Origin: Stutzerimonas kunmingensis
GTDB lineage: Bacteria > Pseudomonadota > Gammaproteobacteria > Pseudomonadales > Pseudomonadaceae
Direction of reading: 5' to 3'
DNA length: 64,000 bases
Assembly (NCBI RefSeq): GCF_002929225.1
Contig: NZ_PISM01000004.1
Coordinates: 434,001 to 498,000, forward strand
Position numbers and translations under genes: made by a program. The notes under the pieces are model-generated. The model ran no database searches and was not told the origin of the DNA. It saw only the letters and a program-made list of their open reading frames with translations. Every line of letters begins with the position of its first letter. Positions within the stretch are counted from its first letter, which is position 1. Positions 20,439 through 28,396 of the stretch are shown here, piece after piece.

Positions 20439-21209
20439 TCAATAATTGGGACAGGGCGCGCTCATCTCTTGCAGGCCGTAGCGCCTGAGCAGGGTCTGCC
20501 AGCGCGCGCTGTGCGGCAGATCGGCGATGAGCTGATGCACGAACTGCGTGGTTTCGGCTGGCAGGCTGGCGGTCATGAGCACATGCCGGTCGAAGACATA
20601 GAGCGGGCGTGGCGAAACATGCAGCGGTGCGTCCGGCACCTCTGTGAGGCTGAAGAACAGCCGTGAGGAGCGCGGCATCAACGCGACATCGATGCGCCGG
20701 TTGAGCAGCTTGTTCAGGTTCTGCAGATCGTTGTGCACGTCTTCGCGCTGGATCAGGCCCTTGTCGATGTCGCCTTCCAGCGCCCGGTAGAGATGCCCGA
20801 GCACGCCGCCCAGACGCAGGCCATGCAGGGACTTCGGGCCGTGATAGTCGACCGGCTTGTCTTTATGGGAAACGAAATCCTGGATGTCGCACAGCAGTGG
20901 CCGGCTCCAGCTGGCGCTGGCGGTGAGGCGCTCGGGGAAGAACTCCGGCGTGGCCCATAGGAGGATGCCGGGCTCCTTGTCCTCGAGGCGTGCATCGAGA
21001 CGTTTGCGCGGCAACTGGGTCAGCTGGAAGTGATAGCGGTCCTGGTTGGTCGGATGCTCGTTGAGCAACTGCACCAGCGCTTCGGAGAGCCCGGGGTTCT
21101 GCCCGGAGGCAAAGGGAGGCGAGGGTTGGTAAGCCCATACGGCGACAGGCTCGGCAGCCAGGATGCTCAGCGGGAAAACGGTCAGCAGCAGGAGCATCAG
21201 TTTCTGCAT
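20439..21209 (-). CDS. Periplasmic solute-binding-like protein (SBP_bac_3 type)
   Basis: 256 residues with a Sec signal (MQKLMLLLLTVFPLSILAAE) and the overall plan of family 3 extracellular solute-binding proteins: an initial strand VAVWAYQPSPPF, a central hinge (LHGLRLGGVLGHLYRALEGD), and NRRIDVALMPRS. There are no ABC permease genes beside it, so it is probably one of the stand-alone pseudomonad members of unknown ligand. Two cysteines (about residues 107 and 253) could form a disulfide. Confidence 0.75.
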   Translation of the reverse strand: MQKLMLLLLTVFPLSILAAEPVAVWAYQPSPPFASGQNPGLSEALVQLLNEHPTNQDRYHFQLTQLPRKRLDARLEDKEPGILLWATPEFFPERLTASASWSRPLLCDIQDFVSHKDKPVDYHGPKSLHGLRLGGVLGHLYRALEGDIDKGLIQREDVHNDLQNLNKLLNRRIDVALMPRSSRLFFSLTEVPDAPLHVSPRPLYVFDRHVLMTASLPAETTQFVHQLIADLPHSARWQTLLRRYGLQEMSAPCPNY

Positions 21210-21331
21210 CGCGGTCCTGTCTTGAGTGAAAGCGCCGTCGTGGCGAAATGCCGCTCAAGACTGATTCAGCAGGGCAGGTAAAGCAAGCGTGCTCCGCCAG
21301 CCGGTGCTGGCGATGGCGTGCGGGTACGGCG

Positions 21332-22057
21332 TCAGAAGCGCTCGTGTTCGCCGACAAAACGCCACTGGCCGGCCGGTAGTTTGGCCATGGACAGGCGGCC
21401 GATGCGAATGCGTTTGCAGGCAAGCACCGTCAGCCCGATGGCTTCGCAGAGCAAGCGGACCTCGCCGGGCGCGGGCTCCTTGATCACCAGGCGCAGACGG
21501 TTTTCGCTCTGCCAGCTGACCTTGGCCTTGGGCAGGATCTTGCCGCGGTGGCCAATGCCCTTGGCGAGCAGGGCCAGCCCGTTTTCTTCGGCTTCGCCGC
21601 TCACTTCGACGACGTATTCCTGCTCCAGCTTGTCGCGCGTGCTGGTGAGCAGGCGGATCACTTCGCGTTGCTGGCTGAAGACGGTCAGCCCACTGGCGTC
21701 GGCGTCCAGTGGCAGCAACAGGTTCTGCTGGAGCAGATGACGCTGCAACGCTTCATTGCGGCTGGGGTCGTCGCTCCAGTGCTCGCTGGCCTGCAGTACG
21801 CGGCGGGTGCTGTCGACGTCGGCATCGATCACCAGCCCGGCCGGTTTGTGCAGCAGCAGCGTCACAGGCGTGATTTCCTTCGCGGTAGCGCCGGCCTGCA
21901 GTTCGACACACTGTTCAGGTCTCACCTTGATGAAAGGCGCTTCGACCAGTTCTCCGTCGACCGTTACCCAACCACCCTCGATATACAGCTCGGCCTCGCG
22001 CCGGGAACAGCCGAGTTGCTCGGCGAGGCGTTTGGCAAGGCGTACGGGGTCGGTCAT
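21332..22057 (-). CDS. S4-domain rRNA pseudouridine synthase (RsuA/RluB/RluF family)
   Basis: 241 residues. N-terminal S4 RNA-binding domain (about 1-60; LGCSRREAELYIEGGWVTVDG) and a pseudouridine synthase domain with KPAGLVID and the catalytic Asp in PLDADASGL (Asp118). The family's usual GRLD reads LLPLD here, so the Arg before the catalytic Asp is not conserved. Closest in outline to RluF-like proteins, but substrate uridine cannot be assigned. Confidence 0.82.
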   Translation of the reverse strand: MTDPVRLAKRLAEQLGCSRREAELYIEGGWVTVDGELVEAPFIKVRPEQCVELQAGATAKEITPVTLLLHKPAGLVIDADVDSTRRVLQASEHWSDDPSRNEALQRHLLQQNLLLPLDADASGLTVFSQQREVIRLLTSTRDKLEQEYVVEVSGEAEENGLALLAKGIGHRGKILPKAKVSWQSENRLRLVIKEPAPGEVRLLCEAIGLTVLACKRIRIGRLSMAKLPAGQWRFVGEHERF

Positions 22058-22135
22058 GGTGCGCTCGGAGACGAGAAAGGAGGGGGTAGAACGCGGCGAG
22101 CCATGATAAAGCCGGCTCGCCGAAGGCGGTTCAGA

Positions 22136-22315
22136 TCACTTCTTGCTGATGGTGATCTGGCGGGAAGGACCGTTGGTCTGGCCACTCACACCGTTGGGGA
22201 TGGTCTGGACTTCGCCGCCTGCCTTGATGAAAGCGGCCATTTGCGCAGCGAGGGACTGGCTGGTTTCGGTGGCGGGTTCGGGCTTGCGCTTGGCGCTGGT
22301 GGTTTTAGTGGCCAT
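22136..22315 (-). CDS. Small basic/amphipathic protein, 59 residues
   Basis: Frame runs from ATG at 22315 to TGA at 22136-22138, preceded by AAGGAAA at a good distance. The N-terminus is Lys/Thr/Ala-rich (MATKTTSAKRKPEPATETSQ), followed by SLAAQMAAFIKAGGEVQTIP and an NGPSRQITISKK tail. The FIKAGGEVQ piece resembles the helix-GG-strand element near the C-terminus of the pseudomonad RNA-polymerase-binding protein SutA, but the acidic N-terminal part of SutA is absent. Function unknown. Confidence 0.7.
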   Translation of the reverse strand: MATKTTSAKRKPEPATETSQSLAAQMAAFIKAGGEVQTIPNGVSGQTNGPSRQITISKK

Positions 22316-22496
22316 GGATCGCTTTTCCTTTAATCAGTCGAACCGGGCATTATACAGATTTGATCAAAATTTGTTCAGGTTTTTGCAGGCCGTCATTTCT
22401 TGAAGCGTTTTTGCAACCACTCAGCGAGCCGCCTGGTCTTCAATTAGCCGCGAAAGCGAGTTTCTCGATGCCGGATCATCACCTGAGAGGAAGACC

Positions 22497-23645
22497 ATGC
22501 TGCGCCATGCCATTCGCACCACGCTCTGTGGTTTTGCCATCGCCGCTTCGCTGCAGGCTGTCGCCGAAACTGAACGTCATTCCAGCGAGGCCGGGCCGGT
22601 AACGGTCAAGGAGATCGCCAGCGGTCTTGAAAACGCCTGGGCACTGGCCTTCCTGCCGGACGGCAAGCGCATGCTGGTGACCGAGCGGCCCGGCCGCCTG
22701 CGCGTGATCGGCCTGGACGGCAGCCTCTCCGAGCCGCTTGCTGGCGTGCCGGAGGTCTTCGCCCGCTCCCAGGGTGGTTTGCTCGACGTGCGATTGTCGC
22801 CGGACTTCGAAAAGGACCGCCTGGTCTACCTGACCTATGCCGAGGCCGGTGAGCAGGGCAAGGCTGGAACGGCGGTCGGTCGTGGCCGGCTGAGTGACGA
22901 TGACACACGGCTGGATAACTTCGACGTTATCTTCCGTCAGCTGCCGAAGCTCTCTACCGGGGTGCACTTCGGCTCGCGGCTGGTGTTCGACGGCAAGGGG
23001 CACCTGTTCGTCGCGCTCGGCGAAAACAATCAGCGGCCGACCTCGCAGGACCTCGACAAGCATCAGGGCAAGGTGGTGCGCATCGGCCTGGACGGCAGTG
23101 TGCCGGAGGACAACCCCTTTGTCGGCCAGGACGGCGTGCGGCCGGAAATCTGGTCCTACGGCCATCGCAACCAGCAGGGCGCCGCACTCAACCCCTGGAG
23201 CGGCGTGCTCTGGACCCACGAACATGGGCCGCGCGGCGGTGACGAAGTCAACATTCCCCAGGCTGGCAAGAACTACGGCTGGCCGCTGGCAACTCACGGC
23301 ATCAACTACAGCATGCTGCCCATTCCTGAAGCCGAGGGTGAAACGGTCGAGGGCACCGAGCCGCCGCACCACGTCTGGAAAAAATCGCCGGGCGTCAGTG
23401 GGATGGCGTTCTACGACGCCGAGCGCTTTCCCGGCTGGCAGCGCAGTCTGTTCATCGGCGCGCTGGTGGATCAGTCGCTGATACGCCTGCAGCTTGATGG
23501 CGACCGCGTGGTGGGTGAAGAGCGCCTGCTCAAGGAGCTGGGCGCGCGCATCCGCGACGTTCGCGTCGGGCCCGACGGTTACCTCTATGTGCTGACCGAT
23601 GCGGGCAATGGCAAGTTGCTTCAGGTTGGCCTGGATACCCAGTAA
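22497..23645 (+). CDS. PQQ-dependent soluble aldose sugar dehydrogenase
   Basis: 382 residues. Signal peptide (about 1-23), then a six-bladed beta-propeller of the soluble GDH/Asd (YliI) family: WALAFLPDGKRMLVTERPG, STGVHFGSRLVFDGKGHLFVALGE with the likely catalytic base His157, WSYGHRNQQGAALNPWSGVLWTHEHGPRGGDEVN, and a C-terminal YLYVLTDAGNGKLLQV. It oxidises aldoses in the periplasm using PQQ. Placed just upstream of the membrane glucose dehydrogenase gene on the same strand, with a 167-bp spacer. Confidence 0.9.
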   Translation: MLRHAIRTTLCGFAIAASLQAVAETERHSSEAGPVTVKEIASGLENAWALAFLPDGKRMLVTERPGRLRVIGLDGSLSEPLAGVPEVFARSQGGLLDVRLSPDFEKDRLVYLTYAEAGEQGKAGTAVGRGRLSDDDTRLDNFDVIFRQLPKLSTGVHFGSRLVFDGKGHLFVALGENNQRPTSQDLDKHQGKVVRIGLDGSVPEDNPFVGQDGVRPEIWSYGHRNQQGAALNPWSGVLWTHEHGPRGGDEVNIPQAGKNYGWPLATHGINYSMLPIPEAEGETVEGTEPPHHVWKKSPGVSGMAFYDAERFPGWQRSLFIGALVDQSLIRLQLDGDRVVGEERLLKELGARIRDVRVGPDGYLYVLTDAGNGKLLQVGLDTQ

Positions 23646-23812
23646 GTCTCGCCTGGCTGGGGTTGCCGGCCCCGTCTTGCCAAGTCATGTCGCGCCAATC
23701 GCCCCTGTGCACGGAGCATTCCCGCTCGTCGCCTGTCCCACTCTAATGATGGCCAGCCCTGCCGGCCGTCGCAGTGTGGTGATTTGAATAACAAGATCGA
23801 GGGAGACAGGCC

Positions 23813-26143
23813 GTGGCTGTGGTCATCAGCGGGGTGTTTTGCATCATCGTCGGGCTCGCGCTCGCTGCAGGGGGAGCGAAGGTCGTCAGCCTTGGCGGTA
23901 CCTGGTATTTCGCCATCGTCGCGGCAGGGTTTCTGCTGACCGGGGTCATGCTGCTGATGCGCCGCCGCGCGGCGCTTTGGGTTTACGCGCTGCTGATGCT
24001 CGGGGCGCTCGGCTGGGCGCTGTACGAAGTGGGGCTGGACTGGTGGCAACTGGCGCCGCGCGGCAGCATCATCGCGCCGCTCGGGTTGTGGCTGCTGACG
24101 CCCTGGATCGCGCAGCGGCTGGGCTGGCAGCACTTCGGTTTTCGCGCCTGGGGCGGCGCCGCGCTGCCGCTGACGCTGGCGGTCGTGCTCTGGGGCGCAG
24201 CAGCGGTGTACGCCGTTGGGCACGACAGTCACGACATCAAGGGCATGCTGCCGCCGCCTTTGGCCGAAGCGCCTGCCATGGACCAAGCCGTGCCGGCCGG
24301 CGACTGGCACGCCTACGGACGCAGCCAGCAGGGCCAGCGCTACTCGCCGCTGGCACAGATCACGCCGCACAACGTCGAGCGGCTGGAGCCGGTGTGGCAT
24401 TACCAGACCGGGGATCTGCGCGGTCCAGACGATCCGGATGAAACCACCTACGAAGTCACCCCGCTCAAGGTCGATGACAGCCTGTACCTGTGCACGCCGC
24501 ACAATCTGGTCATCGCGCTGGATGCCGAAACCGGCGAGGAGCGCTGGCGCTTCGATCCCGAGGTGCCGCATTCGGTCAACCGCCAGCACCTGACCTGCCG
24601 CGGGCTTTCCTACCATGCAGCGCCGCCGGCGAACGAGGGCCAGGCCTGTCGGCAGCGCCTGTTCATGCCAACCGCCGATGCCAGGCTGATCGCGCTGGAT
24701 GCGAAGACTGGGGAGATTTGCCCCGGCTTCGGCGACAACGGCGCGGTGGATCTCTGGGCGAACATGCCCCACGTGAAGGAAGGCTTCTACTATTCCACCT
24801 CGCCGCCGGTGGTCGCGCGTGATCGGGTGATCGTCGGCGGAGCGGTGAATGACAACGTTCGCGCCAACGAGCCGTCCGGCGTCATCCGTGCCTATGACGT
24901 CTATACCGGCGAGCTGAAATGGAACTGGGATCCGGGCAATCCTGATGAAACAGCGCCGATCGCCGCCGGGCAGACCTACAGCGCGAGCAGCCCGAACAGC
25001 TGGAGCATTTCCAGTGCAGACGAGGCGCTGGGCCTGATCTACGTGCCGCTGGGCAATCAGGTGCCGGATCAGTGGGGCGGACAGCGCAGCGAGAACAGCG
25101 AGCGCTTTTCCTCGTCCATCGTTGCCCTCGATCTGGATAGCGGCCAGCTGCGCTGGGTTTTCCAGACCGTGCGCCATGACCTCTGGGACATGGATGTGCC
25201 GGCGCAGCCGAGCCTGATCGACATCCAGGCCGCGGACGGCCCGGTACCCGCGCTGGTGGCGCCGACCAAACAGGGCGACATCTATGTACTCGACCGCCGC
25301 ACGGGCGAGCCGATCCTGCCGGTGCGCGAGGTGCCGGCGCCGCAGGGCGCGGCCGAGGGCGACTGGGTCGCCAAGACGCAGCCAGCGTCGGCATTGTCTT
25401 ACGAGCCACCGAAGCTGCAGGGCAAGGACCTGTGGGGCGCCACGCTGATCGACCAAATGATGTGCCACATCCAGTTCCACTCGCTGCGCTACGAAGGGCG
25501 GTACACACCGCCATCGACCCAGGGCACCCTGGTCCATCCGGGCAATTTCGGGGTGTTCAACTGGGGCGGCGTAGCGGTGGACCCGGTGCGGCAGATGGTG
25601 TTCAGCACGCCGGCCTATCTGGCCTTCACCGCGAAGCTGATTCCCCGGGAGGATGCCGAGACGACCTACGTGTCCGAGGAGGAGTCGTTCCTCAACGAGA
25701 ACTTCGGATCGCCGTTTGCGGTTGAGCTGAAGGCTTTCGTCTCGCCCATCGGCCTGCCATGCACCGCGCCGCCTTGGGGCTACGTGGCCGGCGCCGATCT
25801 GCGTACCGGCAAGACGCATTGGCTGCGCAAGAACGGCACGGTTCGCGACCGTTCGCCGATTCCGCTGCCATTCAAGATGGGCGTGCCGAGCCTTGGCGGA
25901 CCGATGCTCACCGCCGGTGGCGTCGCGTTCTTGAGCGGCACGCTTGACTACTACCTGCGTGCCTACGATGTCAGTACCGGCCGCGAACTATGGAAAGCGC
26001 GTCTGCCGGCCGGCGGCCAGGCCACGCCGATGACCTACGAGAGCCGCTCGGGTCGGCAGATGGTCGTGGTGGTTGCCGGCGGGCATGGCTCGCTGGGCAC
26101 TAAAGCCGGTGATTCGGTGATCGCCTATGCATTGCCACGCTGA
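23813..26143 (+). CDS. gcd: Membrane-bound PQQ-dependent glucose dehydrogenase
   Basis: 776 residues from a GTG start preceded by GAGGGAGA. Five transmembrane helices in the first 140 residues, then a periplasmic eight-bladed quinoprotein propeller (DWHAYGRSQQGQRYSPLAQI, PLGNQVPDQWGG, VRHDLWDMDVPAQPSL, WGYVAGADLRTGKTHW). The enzyme oxidises glucose to gluconolactone and passes electrons to ubiquinone; in pseudomonads this drives the direct oxidative pathway and acidification of the medium. Length and domain order match the family. Neighbouring soluble Asd suggests a shared sugar-oxidation role. Confidence 0.94.
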   Translation: MAVVISGVFCIIVGLALAAGGAKVVSLGGTWYFAIVAAGFLLTGVMLLMRRRAALWVYALLMLGALGWALYEVGLDWWQLAPRGSIIAPLGLWLLTPWIAQRLGWQHFGFRAWGGAALPLTLAVVLWGAAAVYAVGHDSHDIKGMLPPPLAEAPAMDQAVPAGDWHAYGRSQQGQRYSPLAQITPHNVERLEPVWHYQTGDLRGPDDPDETTYEVTPLKVDDSLYLCTPHNLVIALDAETGEERWRFDPEVPHSVNRQHLTCRGLSYHAAPPANEGQACRQRLFMPTADARLIALDAKTGEICPGFGDNGAVDLWANMPHVKEGFYYSTSPPVVARDRVIVGGAVNDNVRANEPSGVIRAYDVYTGELKWNWDPGNPDETAPIAAGQTYSASSPNSWSISSADEALGLIYVPLGNQVPDQWGGQRSENSERFSSSIVALDLDSGQLRWVFQTVRHDLWDMDVPAQPSLIDIQAADGPVPALVAPTKQGDIYVLDRRTGEPILPVREVPAPQGAAEGDWVAKTQPASALSYEPPKLQGKDLWGATLIDQMMCHIQFHSLRYEGRYTPPSTQGTLVHPGNFGVFNWGGVAVDPVRQMVFSTPAYLAFTAKLIPREDAETTYVSEEESFLNENFGSPFAVELKAFVSPIGLPCTAPPWGYVAGADLRTGKTHWLRKNGTVRDRSPIPLPFKMGVPSLGGPMLTAGGVAFLSGTLDYYLRAYDVSTGRELWKARLPAGGQATPMTYESRSGRQMVVVVAGGHGSLGTKAGDSVIAYALPR

Positions 26144-26184
26144 CAGGCGCTAGAATCGCCGCCTTTATATTCGGGACCGCCCAC

Positions 26185-27021
26185 ATGGCCGCAATCGGAC
26201 GTTACAACAGCCTGCAGATCGTCAAGCACACCGGTTTCGGCCTCTATCTGGACGGCGGCCCGGACGGCGAAATCCTGCTGCCCAACCGCTACATCCCCAA
26301 GGACATGCCGACCGAGGTGGATGACTGGCTGAACGTCTTCATCTACCTCGATAGCGAGGACAAGCTGATCGCCACCACCGAAAAGCCCAAGGTGCAGGTC
26401 GGTGAATTCGCCAGTCTGAAGGTGGCCGAGATCAACCGGGTCGGATTGTTTCTCGACTGGGGACTACCCAAGGACCTGCTCTTGCCGCACTCGGAAGAGA
26501 AGCGGCCGCTGCAGGTGGGTGATTACTGCGTGGTCTACGTCTACATCGACAAGCGCACCCGGCGCATTACCGCCACGGCGCGACTGGACCGCTATCTGGA
26601 CAAGACCCCGGCGAACTACAAGGTAGGAGAAGCGGTGGACTTGCTGATCGTCGAAGCCACCGATCTCGGTTTCAAGGCGATCATCAACGGCCAGCACTGG
26701 GGCCTGATTCACAAGAACGAGGCGTTCAAGTTTCTCCGTGGTGGCATGCGCGAGCGCGGCTACATCAAGGAGCTGCGGCCCGACGGCAAGATCAGCCTGA
26801 GCCTGCAGCCGGTGGGCAGCGAAGCGACCGATGCGCTGCAGGCGTTGATCCTGCAGAAACTGGAAGAAAACCAGGGCTCGCTGGATGTCAGCGACAAGAG
26901 CCCGGCCGAGGAAATTGCACGTCGCTTCGGCGTCAGCAAGGGCAACTTCAAGAAGGCCATCGGTGGTCTTTACAAGCAGGGCCGCATCGTCATCCACCCG
27001 GATCGCATCGAACGCGCCTGA
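26185..27021 (+). CDS. CvfB-like S1 RNA-binding protein
   Basis: 278 residues with three consecutive S1-type OB domains (about 1-65, 66-135, 140-215) and a C-terminal winged helix (about 225-278; SPAEEIARRFGVSKGNFKKAIGGLYKQGRI). This is the plan of CvfB/YitL, described in Staphylococcus as an RNA-binding virulence regulator. A role in RNA binding is expected; target unknown. Located 41 bp after gcd. Confidence 0.85.
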   Translation: MAAIGRYNSLQIVKHTGFGLYLDGGPDGEILLPNRYIPKDMPTEVDDWLNVFIYLDSEDKLIATTEKPKVQVGEFASLKVAEINRVGLFLDWGLPKDLLLPHSEEKRPLQVGDYCVVYVYIDKRTRRITATARLDRYLDKTPANYKVGEAVDLLIVEATDLGFKAIINGQHWGLIHKNEAFKFLRGGMRERGYIKELRPDGKISLSLQPVGSEATDALQALILQKLEENQGSLDVSDKSPAEEIARRFGVSKGNFKKAIGGLYKQGRIVIHPDRIERA

Positions 27022-27036
27022 GCCAACCCCATAGCG

Positions 27037-27057
27037 GGGTGGTCGCAATGACCACCC
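27037..27057. terminator. Hairpin between convergent genes
   Basis: GGGTGGTC and GACCACCC pair around a GCAAT loop between the stops of the CvfB-like and DUF488 genes. There is no T-run on either side, so it is only a possible bidirectional transcription barrier. Confidence 0.4.
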
Positions 27058-27065
27058 GGTGGCCG

Positions 27066-27647
27066 CTACAGATCCAGATTGATCTGCCCGCTGCCGATTT
27101 CCTTTCTCAACGACTCACCCTTGCCCTCCGCATAGCTCAGCTGCCCGTCGACCAGGCGGGCAGGGGCGGTGAACGGGTGGGTGGCCGGCGGCTTCTCGTC
27201 CTGGATATGCAGGACTTCGATGTCGCGTATTTTCAACACGTCCGAAACCAGCGAACGATGGCAGCGCCACCAGAGCACCTCGGCGCACATCATTGCCGTG
27301 CGTCGCTGGGCCGCCATTTCCAGTAGGCGCTGCAGACCGCGGTTGAATTCATCGCTGCGCAAATGATCGGCATAGCCGCGAAAGGAGCTGTTGCGCCAGG
27401 CCAGGCTTGGCGAATCCCTCAGAGGCCGCCGTCTGCCGCCCAGTTCCTCGATCCATTGATAGTGCAGCCCGTGCGCTTCCAGACCTTCGCGCAGCGCTGC
27501 CTCGCCGAACTGCGGCAATCGCCGTGAGCCGGGAAAGCGGCGGACGTCGGCGATGGCCTCGATCTGATGGTGGCGCAGTATCTCGATCAGCTGCTCCAGA
27601 GAGCGCGTCGAGTGGCCGATGGTCCACACCGTGGCTGGCTGAACCAT
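27066..27647 (-). CDS. DUF488 domain-containing protein
   Basis: 193 residues. Starts TVWTIGHSTRSLEQLIEILRHHQIEAIADVRRFPGSRR, the typical DUF488 opening (IGHS and DVR motifs), and has CAEVLWWRCHRSLVSD with the family's C-x(6,7)-C-H-R pair. No enzymatic role has been proven for the family. Three bases separate it from the upstream DUF2945 stop, so the two are co-transcribed. Confidence 0.85.
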   Translation of the reverse strand: MVQPATVWTIGHSTRSLEQLIEILRHHQIEAIADVRRFPGSRRLPQFGEAALREGLEAHGLHYQWIEELGGRRRPLRDSPSLAWRNSSFRGYADHLRSDEFNRGLQRLLEMAAQRRTAMMCAEVLWWRCHRSLVSDVLKIRDIEVLHIQDEKPPATHPFTAPARLVDGQLSYAEGKGESLRKEIGSGQINLDL

Positions 27648-27650
27648 GCC

Positions 27651-27863
27651 TCAGCTCAGCTTCCTGAGTGCCGACTCTTTATGCATCGCCACATGATCGG
27701 TCTTGTCGCTCTTGATCTCGTATTGCGGGGCATCCGGGCTGGCGTGCCGTGTGCGGCCCATGAATTCGGTGTCAGCCGTGTGCACGCGGGTGATGTGACC
27801 GCTGACCCGTCCCGCTTCCGAGTTCCAGCTGACGTGATCGCCCACTTTGTACTTATGGCTCAT
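27651..27863 (-). CDS. DUF2945 (Hva1/Tudor-like) small protein
   Basis: 70 residues beginning MSHKYKVGDHVSWNSEAGRVSGHITRVHT, the standard opening of the DUF2945 family, whose fold is Tudor-like. GGAGG lies five bases before this ATG; the longer in-frame start 28 codons upstream is rejected. Function is unknown; the gene is first in a two-gene unit with DUF488. Confidence 0.8.
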   Translation of the reverse strand: MSHKYKVGDHVSWNSEAGRVSGHITRVHTADTEFMGRTRHASPDAPQYEIKSDKTDHVAMHKESALRKLS

Positions 27864-28396
27864 GGTGCCTCCGTTTCGTCGTTCGGTAAGGCATCCGACA
27901 GCCATATGCCGACGAAGATCGGTTACTTCCGGCCGCTGGTTCCTCATCCCTAACAGACGGCTATCAGCTCCTCCGCTATATACCGTTCGTCGGCAAGCTC
28001 GATAGCGGTTAATCCCTCTTAAGACCTCGGAAGTTCAAAAAGCCGACGCTTATTTTGGCGCCAGACAACCAACTAGGGCGGTTAAACGTAATATCAATTC
28101 GACAGCTATCGCCATATGAGTAATGGCAACTTAATGTTATTTGCTCTATATGGCGTTTTTCTGGCGATCTATTACTGACAAAAAAATTTCCATTAATTTT
28201 TGGAACCTATTATAAAGCCGCCACGCAAGACGATTTGCCGGTTTGTTCAGGGGGTGGACGGCGGGAAATTTCTTGTTGAACGGTTCGTTTGTTGTGACAC
28301 CGCGGCCCTCCTCAAGAGCAACGCCCCACGACTTATCGACCTCCCGTCACTTTTTAAAGGCTCGGCCTTTGAAGTAGTAAGTTCCGGAGAGACTCA
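27864..28396. other. AT-rich intergenic region upstream of the GH5 gene
   Basis: 533 bp without a convincing gene. The part 28020-28205 is clearly AT-richer than its surroundings. It holds an inverted repeat CGCCATAT (28110-28117) / ATATGGCG (28148-28155) followed by TTTTT, and a short hairpin AAAGGC-TCG-GCCTTT (28356-28370) ending 26 bp before the GH5 start codon. Promoters for both divergent units must lie here; no clear -35/-10 pair was identified. Confidence 0.5.

Noticed and set aside
23621..25819. Minus-strand open frame of 732 codons
   Set aside because: Shadow of gcd and of the Asd gene end; Arg/His/Gln-rich without domains.
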